From positions 1-64,000 of the forward strand of contig NZ_JABRWP010000012.1 in NCBI RefSeq assembly GCF_013249045.1: a stretch of 64,000 nt of DNA. Reading direction: 5' to 3'. Origin of the DNA: Winogradskyella eckloniae (GTDB lineage Bacteria; Bacteroidota; Bacteroidia; Flavobacteriales; Flavobacteriaceae). Made by a program: the position numbers and the translations under genes. The notes beneath the pieces were generated by a model. That model saw only the letters and a list, made by a program, of their open reading frames with translations. It searched no databases and was not told the origin of the DNA. Shown here piece by piece: positions 17,191-26,130 of the stretch (within the stretch, counting starts at the first letter, position 1; each line of letters starts with the position of its first letter).

Positions 17191-17814
17191 TTGAGAGTAC
17201 TAGACAAACATACTTGGAATAGGCAGGCGCATTTTGAATTTTTCAACACATTCGTAGATCCCTATTTTGGTGTCACATTTAAGGTAGATGTGACAAAAGC
17301 TTACGCATTATCTCGTGCAAAGGACGTGTCGTTTTTTGTGAAATATTTACATGCAACAATGCAAGCAATTAATGATGTTGAAAACTTAAGATACCGAATA
17401 AACGAATTAAATGAAGTGGTGGTCTATGACAAAATTCATGCATCGCCAACAATTCTACGACCTAATAATACCTTTGGATTTACGTTTGTAAATTATGATG
17501 AGGATTTTTTTAAATTTCAAAATAATTTTTTGAATGAAAAGGATAGAGTATTTAATACAAACGATCTTTTTCCACCGATTAACTCTATAGATTGTGTGCA
17601 TTGTTCATCTTTGCCTTGGGTTAATTTTACAGGCCATAAAGAACCGTTTAATGGTGCTAAAGATTCAGTTCCAAAAATAGCATTTAGTAAGATGGAAAGT
17701 AAGGGGTCTAAAAAAGAAATGCAAATTGCAATTAGTGTTAATCATGCCTTGGTAGATGGCTACCATATTGGGTTGTTTAATGAAAAATTACAATTTCATT
17801 TAAATAGGTCGTAA
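17191..17814 (+). CDS. CatA-like (chloramphenicol acetyltransferase-fold) acyltransferase
   Basis: 207 residues. The start is TTG three bases after the HAD stop, giving RVLDKHTWNRQAHFEFF, which is how CAT-fold proteins begin. The catalytic motif HxxxDG is at residues 185-190 (NHALVDGYH). CAT-fold homologues like this are frequent in Flavobacteria and need not confer chloramphenicol resistance. Placed between kdsB, a HAD phosphatase and a sugar-alcohol dehydrogenase, it may acylate an envelope sugar; that is inference. A terminator is not seen after it, and a new -7 box lies just downstream. Confidence 0.85.
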   Translation: MRVLDKHTWNRQAHFEFFNTFVDPYFGVTFKVDVTKAYALSRAKDVSFFVKYLHATMQAINDVENLRYRINELNEVVVYDKIHASPTILRPNNTFGFTFVNYDEDFFKFQNNFLNEKDRVFNTNDLFPPINSIDCVHCSSLPWVNFTGHKEPFNGAKDSVPKIAFSKMESKGSKKEMQIAISVNHALVDGYHIGLFNEKLQFHLNRS

Positions 17815-17830
17815 ATATGAATGAAGTTGT

Positions 17831-17838
17831 TATTTTTG
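17831..17838 (+). promoter_or_regulatory. -7 box TATTTTTG upstream of the kdnB-like gene
   Basis: Perfect TAnnTTTG, 17 bases before the ATG at 17856. It could give the dehydrogenase and acyltransferase a separate promoter inside the operon. Confidence 0.45.
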
Positions 17839-17855
17839 TTAAAGATATAAAGTAA

Positions 17856-18938
17856 ATGATATATAAAAATTATCCAATGGTGTCTAGAGTCGTTTTTGGA
17901 CGAGGGAGTTTCAATCAACTCGATGAAATTCTGGCTTCAAAACGTAAAGGACGAAATGCACCATTTATATTTTATGTAGATGATGTGTTTAAAGGCAATC
18001 ATTGGTTAACCTCTAGAATTACGTTATCCTACAAGGATAAAATAATTTATGTACCAACAACAGAAGAGCCAAAGACAGGACAAATAGACCAATATGTAGA
18101 AGACCTTATACTAGAACATAGTGAGCTACCTTCTGGTATAATTGGTATTGGAGGTGGCATTGTTATGGATATTGCTAAGGCAGTATCTCTAATGCTAACA
18201 AATAAAGGTGAGTCTAAAGATTACCAAGGTTGGGATCTAATTAAGCAACCAGCAATCTATCATGTAGGCGTGCCTACCATTTCGGGAACAGGTGCTGAAG
18301 TATCTAGAACAACCATTTTAACAGGCCCTATACGTAAGTTGGGAATAAATAGTGATTATACACCATTTGATCAAGTTATATTAGATCCAGAATTAACAAA
18401 AGACGTACCAAAAGACCAATGGTTTTATACAGGTATGGATTGCTTTGTACACTGTGTAGAATCATTAAATGGCACCTTTTTAAATGCGTTTAGTCAGAGT
18501 TATGGAGAAAAAGCTTTTGAACTCTGTAAAGAAATCTTTTTAGAAGATACTTTATCTAAAGAAGACGCCCAAGCAAAATTAATGATGGCTTCATGGCATG
18601 GCGGAATGAGTATTGCGTACTCTCAAGTAGGTGTAGCACATGCTTTAAGTTATGGTTTAGGTTACCTTTTAGGAATTAAACATGGAATAGGTAATTGTAT
18701 AGTGTTCGATCAATTAGAAGACTATTATCCTGAAGGTGTGGCTTTATTTAAACAAATGAAAGCTAAGCATAATATAGATTTACCTCAAGGTGTTTGTTCA
18801 AATTTAGAACCTTACGAATTTGAAAAAATGATTGATGTGGCCTTAAGTTTAGAGCCACTATGGGAAAACGCCATAGGAAAAAACTGGAAAACTATAATGA
18901 CAAGACAAAAGCTTCTGGAGCTTTACAAAAAAATGTAA
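17856..18938 (+). CDS. Iron-containing alcohol dehydrogenase, KdnB-like (Kdo 8-oxidase candidate)
   Basis: 360 residues of the Fe-ADH fold. The nucleotide loop is IGIGGGIVMDIAKAV (96-110). Metal ligands are Asp195 and His199 (GMDCFVHCVES), His262 (VAHALSYG) and His276 (IKHGIGN). The N-terminus MVSRVVFGRGSFNQLDE resembles KdnB of Shewanella, which oxidises C8 of Kdo so that the aminotransferase KdnA can make Kdo8N. Company with kdsB supports that reading, but no KdnA-type aminotransferase lies in the window, so the product remains unproven. Other sugar or polyol dehydrogenation is possible. Gap of one base to the next gene. Confidence 0.82.
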   Translation: MIYKNYPMVSRVVFGRGSFNQLDEILASKRKGRNAPFIFYVDDVFKGNHWLTSRITLSYKDKIIYVPTTEEPKTGQIDQYVEDLILEHSELPSGIIGIGGGIVMDIAKAVSLMLTNKGESKDYQGWDLIKQPAIYHVGVPTISGTGAEVSRTTILTGPIRKLGINSDYTPFDQVILDPELTKDVPKDQWFYTGMDCFVHCVESLNGTFLNAFSQSYGEKAFELCKEIFLEDTLSKEDAQAKLMMASWHGGMSIAYSQVGVAHALSYGLGYLLGIKHGIGNCIVFDQLEDYYPEGVALFKQMKAKHNIDLPQGVCSNLEPYEFEKMIDVALSLEPLWENAIGKNWKTIMTRQKLLELYKKM

Positions 18939-18939
18939 T

Positions 18940-19488
18940 ATGCGCTGGTTGGCTAAATTTATTTATTTCAAAGCTCTCGGTTGGAAAGTCGTAGGGAATA
19001 CTAATTTTTCTAAGAACTCTATTAAAAAGGCTGTAATTATTGCGGCACCTCATACCAGTTGGAGTGATTTTTACATCTCGCTATTATTGAGAAAAGTTAC
19101 ACAGTTAAAAACGAGTTTTATTGGTAAAAAAGAACTTTTTACATGGCCATTTGGTTATTATTTTAGAGCTGTTGGAGGACAAGCATTAGATAGAACACCT
19201 GGTCAAAACAAAGTAGAAGCCATTGCTAAATTATTTGAAGGGAAAGAAGAGTTTAGACTTGTATTATCTCCTGAAGGAACAAGGAAAAAGGTAGATCAAT
19301 GGAAAACCGGCTTTTACTATATAGCTAAAAAAGCAAATGTACCTATAATAATGTACACGTTTGATTTTAAAAATAAACAGAATAAAGTATCACAACCTTT
19401 TTATCCAACAGAAGATTTAGAAGCCGATTTTAAATTTATGAAAGCATTTTATAAAGGTGTAATAGGAAAGGTAGAAGCATATAGTTAA
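18940..19488 (+). CDS. 1-acylglycerol-3-phosphate-type acyltransferase (PlsC domain)
   Basis: 182 residues. The HX4D catalytic motif is HTSWSD (His38, Asp43); the substrate-binding EGTR motif is at 112-115 (SPEGTRKK), followed by VPIIMYTFDF. Short and without a clear membrane helix, it belongs to the small PlsC-like group common in Bacteroidota that act on lysophospholipid or glycolipid acceptors. Its start is one base after the dehydrogenase stop, so the two are coupled. In this operon it may acylate a lipid carrying the sugar made by the preceding enzymes (inference). Confidence 0.88.
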   Translation: MRWLAKFIYFKALGWKVVGNTNFSKNSIKKAVIIAAPHTSWSDFYISLLLRKVTQLKTSFIGKKELFTWPFGYYFRAVGGQALDRTPGQNKVEAIAKLFEGKEEFRLVLSPEGTRKKVDQWKTGFYYIAKKANVPIIMYTFDFKNKQNKVSQPFYPTEDLEADFKFMKAFYKGVIGKVEAYS

Positions 19489-19578
19489 TATTTAAATTTG
19501 GCACAAAATTTGAATTATTAATAATGCAATGAAACATAAAGTAAACTTTAAGTCCCTAAAAAGAAACATTGCCTCAAA

Positions 19579-19612
19579 AAGCTATCTAATTTTATTAGAT
19601 AGCTTCTTTTTT
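19579..19612. terminator. Rho-independent terminator, bidirectional
   Basis: Twelve-base stem AAGCTATCTAAT (19579-19590) / ATTAGATAGCTT (19594-19605), loop TTT, then CTTTTTTTTG. It overlaps the last codons of the convergent SnoaL-like gene. It would end the kdsB operon or a short transcript from the TAAATTTG box at 19493-19500. Confidence 0.85.
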
Positions 19613-20068
19613 TTGCAAAAATTTATCTAATAAAGTATTTGTAGATGATTGCAGTTTATTTTTAAAAAAGGCCATGCCGCCAAATAAATACCCTTTAATT
19701 CCCATAGCTTGTTTAGCCCAATTGTGTAGATCAAACACATCTGTATGTTTAATGATTAATCCATCTTTAAATTCAAATGAAGCGTCTATTTTATTATGTA
19801 CTTTTCTGCCTGTTTTACTAAAAGTATAATAAGCTTCCCAATGAGCATTTCCTTGAGTATCGTTAGTCGTTATATGATTAAAAGTGACTTTAAAATCTTT
19901 GTCTTTTTGCGTAGAACATAGCATTTGCCACATACCTTTTGCTCGGTTACCTTTTAGAATTCCGAAGGCAGGATCTTCAAAAATTATCTCGTCATGATAG
20001 CAAGACGTTAAGGTTTCGCTATCACAATCATTTAATGCCGTATAAAATTTTTCAATTAGTTTTTCCAT
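19595..20068 (-). CDS. SnoaL-like / NTF2-fold protein
   Basis: 157 residues. NTF2-like cone fold: an N-terminal helix (LIEKFYTALNDCDSETLTSCY) followed by FEDPAFGILKGNRAKGMWQML and paired strands ending in GLIIKHTDVFDLHNWAKQAMG. This is the SnoaL_2 pattern, found in ketosteroid-isomerase-like enzymes and binding proteins. The residue pair HDE...EDPAF fits the usual acid in the pocket. No substrate can be inferred. The stop codon lies inside the terminator stem. Single gene. Confidence 0.85.
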   Translation of the reverse strand: MEKLIEKFYTALNDCDSETLTSCYHDEIIFEDPAFGILKGNRAKGMWQMLCSTQKDKDFKVTFNHITTNDTQGNAHWEAYYTFSKTGRKVHNKIDASFEFKDGLIIKHTDVFDLHNWAKQAMGIKGYLFGGMAFFKNKLQSSTNTLLDKFLQKKEAI

Positions 20069-20184
20069 GTTTTCGTATTTATAAATAATTAATAAAACTA
20101 CAAACTCTATTATTACGTAGATATAATGCTATTAATTTCTATTCCTTATATTTTTGAGGGAATTAATTGTTATGAAAAGGATGA

Positions 20185-20214
20185 GACCATCAATGTTTTG
20201 ATGGTCTTTTTTTT
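20185..20214 (+). terminator. Rho-independent terminator with plus-strand T tail
   Basis: Stem GACCATCAA (20185-20193) / TTGATGGTC (20198-20206), loop TGTT, then T8. No plus-strand gene ends here; the downstream gene is on the minus strand. Confidence 0.8.
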
Positions 20215-20243
20215 GTCATATTGTTTTCTGTTTTAAAAAAAAA

Positions 20244-21341
20244 TCACTGCGTATATCGTTTTATTTTGTCTAATAACTTAATAGTATTAGAATATACAAA
20301 GGCATTTGTTCTAACATAATAAAACGAAATTACACAAACTAATGATAAAAACATTAGAGCTCCTATAACGGCTTGCCATGGCACTAATGTTTGTCCTATA
20401 AGTTGACTTAAACCAAGACCTGTAAAACTTCCATAGATAATAATAAAATGAATCACATATATAGATAATGTCTTTTGTCCTATTTTTAAAATTATAGGTG
20501 GTTTTATAAAGTTTTCAAAGGCATAGAACAGTGCAAAAAGAATTAAAACATTTCCAAATCTTGTAAAAAGATAATTGTAATATGCTACATCTTTAAGCAA
20601 TGAAATATCTAGCCAAAAATACAACTTCATAAATAGCCAAGAGGATTTGGTTATTAATGCAAATCCAAATAATAAAAAGCTGGAAACAATGAAAGATTTA
20701 AATTGTGGACGTTGCACATATCTGTAAAACAAAGTAGATATAAAAGCACCAAAAGCAACATAACCAAACCACGGAATAATGGTAAAAATTGAGCCGTTTA
20801 CTTTTGTTAAATAATTAGAGAAAATTAATGGTGTATGTGGTAATTCTAAATAACGATATAGTGGTTCAGCAATAAATATAGATATACCTAATACGAGCAT
20901 TATTATAGAGAACATTAAAGTTCTTTTAAAAGTAAGTTGATATATGATTACAATTAAAATTAACGATAAACCTATACATTGTAAAACATCTACAACTAAG
21001 AAATAGGAATCAAATTCGCCAATTAACCACCGAAAAACAGGAGCTCTGAGTAAATATCCAATACCTATTAGCATAAGACCTCGCATTACACCTTTGCGCA
21101 TACGAAGTTTTACTTTTCCAATGCGTTTAGCTTTAATAAGTAAATAAGAAAAAATAAGTCCTGAAATAGTAAAAAAGGTTGGCGCTGTAATACCTCTTAA
21201 ATATTCCCAAGCCTTAAAGATGGTGTTGCTTTGGTCTCTATATGACGGGTCTAACAAAGTGTCTATAAAATGACCTTGCAACATCATTAAGATGGCAAAA
21301 GCTCTTACAGAATCAATAAAATAAAGACGGCTAGGGTTCAA
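20244..21341 (-). CDS. DUF1624-like multipass acyltransferase
   Basis: 365 residues, about ten membrane helices. It begins RLYFIDSVRAFAILMMLQGHF, with Asp, Arg and the His of QGHF as in the heparan-alpha-glucosaminide N-acetyltransferase/DUF1624 group of membrane acyltransferases; TFFTISGLIFSYLL and IGKVKLRMRKGVMRGLMLIG follow in the expected order. The start is TTG at 21341, chosen because no ATG precedes the first conserved motif. It would move an acyl group across the membrane onto a sugar or peptide acceptor; the acceptor is unknown. No operon partner. Confidence 0.82.
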   Translation of the reverse strand: MNPSRLYFIDSVRAFAILMMLQGHFIDTLLDPSYRDQSNTIFKAWEYLRGITAPTFFTISGLIFSYLLIKAKRIGKVKLRMRKGVMRGLMLIGIGYLLRAPVFRWLIGEFDSYFLVVDVLQCIGLSLILIVIIYQLTFKRTLMFSIIMLVLGISIFIAEPLYRYLELPHTPLIFSNYLTKVNGSIFTIIPWFGYVAFGAFISTLFYRYVQRPQFKSFIVSSFLLFGFALITKSSWLFMKLYFWLDISLLKDVAYYNYLFTRFGNVLILFALFYAFENFIKPPIILKIGQKTLSIYVIHFIIIYGSFTGLGLSQLIGQTLVPWQAVIGALMFLSLVCVISFYYVRTNAFVYSNTIKLLDKIKRYTQ

Positions 21342-21610
21342 ATGTTACTATGTTATTCTGCATTCATTTCTGATACTTAAATTAAAGCATCTGCAGATTG
21401 TTTTCAATGTGCTACAACATTTATAAGAATTAAATACGCTATAAATTAGAAAGACTTATATTGTTTGGTCGTTTGTTCTAAACACTTATTTAGTGTTGAG
21501 TAGCTAAGTTAGGTATTTAGAATTTTATATTCTAAAGATAAGAAGCGCAATTGAAAATTAATTATATTCCTGAGCATAAAAATACATGCTGTTTATTACA
21601 TTTATCTACT

Positions 21611-22996
21611 ATGAAAATCCTTGATGACATATTAAAGCAATTCTCAGATTTAGCTTGGGGTTTACCATTACTTATATTATTAATTGGTGGTGGATTGTAT
21701 TTGTTAATTCGTTCACAGTTTTTACCTTTTAGATATTTAGGTCATGCATTAAATGTATTAAAAGGAAAGTATGATGACCCAAATGATTCTGGTCAGATTT
21801 CGCATTTCCAAGCCCTCACAACAGCGTTGTCGTCTACTATAGGTATGGGAAACATTGCAGGTGTTGCTTTGGCTATTTCGATTGGAGGACCTGGTGCAAT
21901 GTTTTGGATGTGGGTAAGTGCTATTGTAGGTATGGCTACTAAATTTTTTACATCAACACTAGCAATTATGTATAGAGGTAAAGATTCTAATGGAGAAATA
22001 CAAGGAGGTCCTATGTATTTTATTACAGAAGGTCTTGGTAGAAAATGGAAATTTTTAGCAGTTATGTTTAGTGTCTTTGGTATGTTAGGGGCTTTACCAG
22101 TTGTAAATGTAAATCAATTAAAACAAGCTATTAATGATATCATTCTAATTCCGAATGGCGTAGAAGTTAGCTTAATGTCTAATCTAATAATTGCGGCTGT
22201 GTTAGTGATTTTCACTTCTATTGTTATTCTTGGTGGTCTTAAAAGGATTAGTACCATTGCATCTAAATTAGTACCATCAATGGTCAGTTTATATTTTGTT
22301 TTAGTGCTAATTATTTTGGGTATAAACAATGCAGAAGTACCTAAATATTTTATTATGATTTTCACGGATGCCTTTGACGCCAATTATATCAAAGGCGATG
22401 CCGTTTTTGGAGGTGTTTTGGGTACTTTAGTTTTGTTAGGTATTAAACGAGGTGCATTTTCTAATGAAGCAGGTATCGGAACTGCACCAATGGCTCATGG
22501 TGCAGCCAAAACAGATGAGCCTGTTAGAGAAGGATTAGTTGCTATGTTAGGTCCTGTGATAGACACATTAATAGTTTGTACCTTAACTGCGTTAGCCATT
22601 TTAGTTACAGGTGTATGGCAAACCACATCTAACAATGGTGTTAGTTTAACGGCATCTGCTTTTGAGAATGCCATACCAGGCATTGGTCAATACCTTTTAA
22701 TGATTTGTGTTTTTATATTTAGTATTTCTTCTTTGTTTTCATATGCATATTATGGCTCTAAGTGTATGTCATTTTTAATAGGTGCAGATAAAAAACATTA
22801 TTATAATTATCTATATATTTCTAGTATTGTGGTCGCGGCAACTACAAAATTTGAAGCGATGATTAATTTTATCGATGGTGTTTTTGCTTTAATGGCTATA
22901 CCAACAATGACGGCCACTTTAATACTTGCGCCTAAAGTTATTGAAGCGTTAAAAGCCTATATCAAACGATTAAATAAAAACGAGAATAAGCCGTAA
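21611..22996 (+). CDS. Alanine/glycine:cation symporter (AGCS family)
   Basis: 461 residues from the ATG at 21611. An upstream TTG at 21551 would add 20 polar residues that do not match the family start. About ten membrane helices. Family marks: GQISHFQALTTALSSTIGMG, GNIAGVALAISIGGPGAMFW, GGPMYFITEGLG, and ETGIGTAPMAHG-like (NEAGIGTAPMAHGAAKTDEP). Imports small neutral amino acids with sodium. Ends with a short charged tail. Convergent with the AraC regulator. Confidence 0.94.
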   Translation: MKILDDILKQFSDLAWGLPLLILLIGGGLYLLIRSQFLPFRYLGHALNVLKGKYDDPNDSGQISHFQALTTALSSTIGMGNIAGVALAISIGGPGAMFWMWVSAIVGMATKFFTSTLAIMYRGKDSNGEIQGGPMYFITEGLGRKWKFLAVMFSVFGMLGALPVVNVNQLKQAINDIILIPNGVEVSLMSNLIIAAVLVIFTSIVILGGLKRISTIASKLVPSMVSLYFVLVLIILGINNAEVPKYFIMIFTDAFDANYIKGDAVFGGVLGTLVLLGIKRGAFSNEAGIGTAPMAHGAAKTDEPVREGLVAMLGPVIDTLIVCTLTALAILVTGVWQTTSNNGVSLTASAFENAIPGIGQYLLMICVFIFSISSLFSYAYYGSKCMSFLIGADKKHYYNYLYISSIVVAATTKFEAMINFIDGVFALMAIPTMTATLILAPKVIEALKAYIKRLNKNENKP

Positions 22997-23071
22997 ATAA
23001 AATCTTAAAAGGTGATTGAAACGGAATACTATCTGAATACAATGTTTCTAACGTGTAGTTGCATTATTATT

Positions 23072-23998
23072 TTAGGTCTGATACGTTTTACTAATAGAAG
23101 CTTTAAACTGCTGAGGTGTCATATGCTCTGTTTTTTTGAATTGCCTATTAAAATAACTGGTATTATTAAATCCAGATTGATATGCAATTTCTGACATCCG
23201 TAAATGCTTAGATTCCTTTATAAGTTTTTTTGAAAATTTAATTTTTTCGGAATTGATATAATCAATAGGAGAAATGCCTAAGGTGTTTTTAAATTGTTTA
23301 TGAAAGTGAGAGGCGCTCATATAAGCTTTTTTAGCTAACTGGTCTACTGAAATGTCCTTATTGGTTAAATTATCTTTTATAAATTTTATAACAGTACCAA
23401 TTCTAGTATCATTAAATATATGAGTATCATTTATTATTAATGATTTTGCTTTGGTTTGAAGCAGTCTAACAATTAACTCTTGTATCATAAGATCAAGCAA
23501 TACATCCTTAGATTTATTACTGTTTGTAAACGTATAGGTTAATCTCTCAATTAAGTGATTAACATCGGTATTGTTAATGAGGTGCGATGTAGTTTTGTCT
23601 AAGTCCCAATTGTTATTTTCGTTTTCTATAGCAACATGTTGATTAAATTTTTCTACAACTTCTTCAATTTTAGTGGTATCAATGCCTAAGGCTAAACACT
23701 GTGTTGGTTTGTCCATGGTAGCCAAAGGAAAATCAATAATCATTTCTTTATTAGTTGGCATTACAACAGATTCACCTGGAAAAAAATCAAAAGCTTCAAA
23801 CCCATCGAGATGCATTATCTTTTTCCCAGTTAACATACTAGCAATTATAGGAAAGTCAAATGTTAAAGAAACCTTTTCTGCAAAAGCATGTGTTTCATAT
23901 ATATTAAGTTCAGCGTATTCTGCATTATAAGTTGTTCTGTTTTCTACAAGCGTAGTCAGTTTTCTTTGGCTTCTTTTATGATTAAATAATGCTTTCAT
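23072..23998 (-). CDS. AraC-family transcriptional regulator of the aldehyde dehydrogenase module
   Basis: 308 residues from the ATG at 23998. The N-terminal 200 residues resemble the AraC N-terminal sensing domain (FPIIASMLTGKKIMHLDGFE). The C-terminal double helix-turn-helix covers about 210-305 (ISVDQLAKKAYMSASHFHKQ and MSEIAYQSGFNNTSYFNRQF, then MTPQQFK). It is transcribed away from aldehyde dehydrogenase with 174 bases between the starts, and two copies of a 17-base word lie in that gap. Inference: it senses an aldehyde, alcohol or product and activates the plus-strand genes. Homologous arrangements are widespread in Flavobacteria. Confidence 0.9.
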   Translation of the reverse strand: MKALFNHKRSQRKLTTLVENRTTYNAEYAELNIYETHAFAEKVSLTFDFPIIASMLTGKKIMHLDGFEAFDFFPGESVVMPTNKEMIIDFPLATMDKPTQCLALGIDTTKIEEVVEKFNQHVAIENENNNWDLDKTTSHLINNTDVNHLIERLTYTFTNSNKSKDVLLDLMIQELIVRLLQTKAKSLIINDTHIFNDTRIGTVIKFIKDNLTNKDISVDQLAKKAYMSASHFHKQFKNTLGISPIDYINSEKIKFSKKLIKESKHLRMSEIAYQSGFNNTSYFNRQFKKTEHMTPQQFKASISKTYQT

Positions 23999-24045
23999 AC
24001 TCAATATTACAAAAATTTAATTTTAATTTTTCTTAATAAAAGTTA

Positions 24046-24083
24046 ATAATAGATATGTTCAAAACTATAATAAATATGTTCAA
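24046..24083. promoter_or_regulatory. Tandem operator candidate for the AraC regulator
   Basis: Two 17-base direct repeats, ATAATAGATATGTTCAA (24046-24062) and ATAATAAATATGTTCAA (24067-24083), differ at one position and start 21 bases apart, that is two turns of the helix. Tandem half-sites on one face of DNA are how AraC-type proteins bind. They lie between the divergent regulator and aldehyde dehydrogenase. Confidence 0.7.
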
Positions 24084-24172
24084 TTTATTTAGAATATCAT
24101 AAAATACCTTTATCAAAACTAAGTATTAGTTAAAAAATAAGCTAAAAAAATAAACAATTAACAATTTAAGGT

Positions 24173-25672
24173 ATGAGCTATTCTAAACCAAATTTTAAAG
24201 AAAAATATTACAATTTTATCAATGGGGAATTTGTGCCACCAGTAGGAGGTGACTATTTTGAAAACACGTCTCCAGTTGATGGATCCTTAATCGCAAAGTA
24301 TCCAAGATCTCAAAAAGAAGACGTAGAGAATGCAGTAAATGCGGCAAATGCGGCAAAAGAAGCTTGGGGCAACACATCTGCTACAGAGCGCGCAACACTA
24401 TTAAATAAGGTCGCAGACATTATTGAAGAAAATTTAGAAGCATTTGCAATAATGGAAACTTGCGATAATGGTAAGCCTATTAGAGAAACACTCAATGCAG
24501 ATATTCCACTTTGCGTAGATCATTGGCGATATTTTGCAGCTTGTATAAGAGCAGAAGAAGGTAGTGCAACAGAGTTAGATAAAAATACGTTGTCTATGAA
24601 TATCAAAGAGCCACTTGGCGTGGTAGGACAAATTATTCCATGGAACTTTCCGTTATTAATGTTATCGTGGAAATTACCTCCAGCATTAGCGACAGGAAAC
24701 TGTGTGGTATTAAAGCCAGCCGAACAAACGCCATCTACTGCAACTCTATTGATGGAAAAAATTGCAGATGTTTTTCCTCCTGGTGTACTCAATATTATCC
24801 ATGGATTTGGTCCAGAAGCAGGAAAACCTTTAGCTTCGAGCTCTAAGGTAGACAAAGTTGCTTTTACTGGAGAAACCACAACGGGTCAATTAATAATGCA
24901 ATATGCCTCTAAAAACCTAAATCCTGTGACTATGGAATTAGGAGGAAAATCGCCAAATATATTTTTTAACAGTGTCATGGATGAAGATGATGCCTTTTTA
25001 GATAAGGCCATTGAAGGTGCTGTTTTGTTCGCTTTTAATCAAGGCGAGGTGTGTACGTGTCCTTCTAGAATTTTGGTGCAAGAAGATATTTATGATGCGT
25101 TTATGGAACGTGTCATTGCAAGGACAGAAGCCATTGTACAGACCAATCCTTATGATACGAATTGTATGGTAGGAGCACAAGCCTCAAACGATCAGTATGA
25201 GAAAATTCAATCGTATTTTAAAATTGGTACAGATGAAGGCGCAAAAGTGCTTACAGGTGGTTCTGCAAATAAATTAGAAGGCGATTTAGCTAATGGCTAC
25301 TATATAAAGCCAACTTTATTAGAAGGACATAACAAAATGCGAGTCTTCCAAGAAGAAATATTTGGCCCAGTTGCTTGTGTTACCAAATTTAAAGATGAGG
25401 CAGAAGCATTAGAAATAGCTAATGATACACTTTATGGATTAGGAGCAGGTGTTTGGACGCGAGATGCTCATCAATTATATCAAATACCGAGAGCCATAAA
25501 AGCAGGTCGTGTTTGGGTAAACTGTTATCATGCGTATCCTGCTCATGCACCATTTGGTGGTTACAAAAAATCAGGATTTGGAAGAGAAAATCACGTTATG
25601 ATGATGAGTCATTATAGACAAACCAAAAACATGCTAATTTCTTACGATAAAAATAAGTTAGGATTCTTTTAG
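24173..25672 (+). CDS. NAD(P)-dependent aldehyde dehydrogenase (AldB/ExaC type)
   Basis: 499 residues. The nucleotide fold has [19 protein letters not shown] and [12 protein letters not shown]. The general base is Glu256 in MELGGKSPN, and the catalytic thiol is most likely Cys294 in [12 protein letters not shown]. The C-terminus ([14 protein letters not shown]) is the usual one. AldB/ExaC-type enzymes oxidise acetaldehyde and short aldehydes to acids. With DUF779 and acetyl-CoA synthetase downstream, it makes the first step of an aldehyde to acetate to acetyl-CoA path. Confidence 0.95.
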   Translation: MSYSKPNFKEKYYNFINGEFVPPVGGDYFENTSPVDGSLIAKYPRSQKEDVENAVNAANAAKEAWGNTSATERATLLNKVADIIEENLEAFAIMETCDNGKPIRETLNADIPLCVDHWRYFAACIRAEEGSATELDKNTLSMNIKEPLGVVGQIIPWNFPLLMLSWKLPPALATGNCVVLKPAEQTPSTATLLMEKIADVFPPGVLNIIHGFGPEAGKPLASSSKVDKVAFTGETTTGQLIMQYASKNLNPVTMELGGKSPNIFFNSVMDEDDAFLDKAIEGAVLFAFNQGEVCTCPSRILVQEDIYDAFMERVIARTEAIVQTNPYDTNCMVGAQASNDQYEKIQSYFKIGTDEGAKVLTGGSANKLEGDLANGYYIKPTLLEGHNKMRVFQEEIFGPVACVTKFKDEAEALEIANDTLYGLGAGVWTRDAHQLYQIPRAIKAGRVWVNCYHAYPAHAPFGGYKKSGFGRENHVMMMSHYRQTKNMLISYDKNKLGFF

Positions 25673-25739
25673 AATTGAGTTAATAGCAATATGGCTGAAT
25701 TATTACTATAATAGTTCAGCCTTTTTAATATAATAAAAT

Positions 25740-26096
25740 ATGAAGCGTATAGAGATTACAGATAAAGCAAGAGAAGTTGTAAAGCAATTAAAGGAAAAAC
25801 ATGGAGCATTAATTTTTCATCAAAGTGGAGGCTGTTGTGACGGAAGTGCACCAATGATTTTTGAAAAAGAAGATATGTATTTAGATGAAAGTGATATACT
25901 TCTTGGTCAAATAGAAGGGGTTAATTTTTATATGAATCAAGATCAATTTGAGTATTGGAAACATACACATTTAACAGTAGATGTTACCGAAGGACGAGGC
26001 GCTAGTTTTTCTTTAGAAATACCTTTAGGATTACGTTTTTTAATTCGTTCTAGATTATTAACTACAGAAGAAGCTTCTTTTTTTAATTCAAAATAA
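25740..26096 (+). CDS. DUF779 family protein
   Basis: 118 residues, full length for DUF779. Marks: FHQSGGCCDGSAPMIF (possible metal or redox site with a Cys-Cys pair at 32-33 region), MNQDQFEYWKHTHLTVDV and GRGASFSLEIPLGLRFLIRS. The family is found almost only next to acetaldehyde/aldehyde dehydrogenases, suggesting an accessory or protective role for that enzyme; the biochemical function is not known to me. Start 67 bases after the dehydrogenase stop and 34 bases before acs, all on one strand. Confidence 0.9.
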   Translation: MKRIEITDKAREVVKQLKEKHGALIFHQSGGCCDGSAPMIFEKEDMYLDESDILLGQIEGVNFYMNQDQFEYWKHTHLTVDVTEGRGASFSLEIPLGLRFLIRSRLLTTEEASFFNSK

Positions 26097-26130
26097 CTAC
26101 CTTTTTAATCTAAAATAAACTAATATCATA

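Noticed and set aside
17191..17814. Chloramphenicol resistance gene
   Set aside because: CAT fold and HxxxDG motif are present, but the gene sits in an envelope-type operon and this divergent group is common in Flavobacteria without resistance.
19529..19630. Short plus-strand frame beginning MKHKVNFKSL
   Set aside because: It runs through a strong terminator stem and has no family likeness; coding is improbable.
24520..24879. 119-codon minus-strand open frame
   Set aside because: Antisense within aldehyde dehydrogenase, no recognisable domain.
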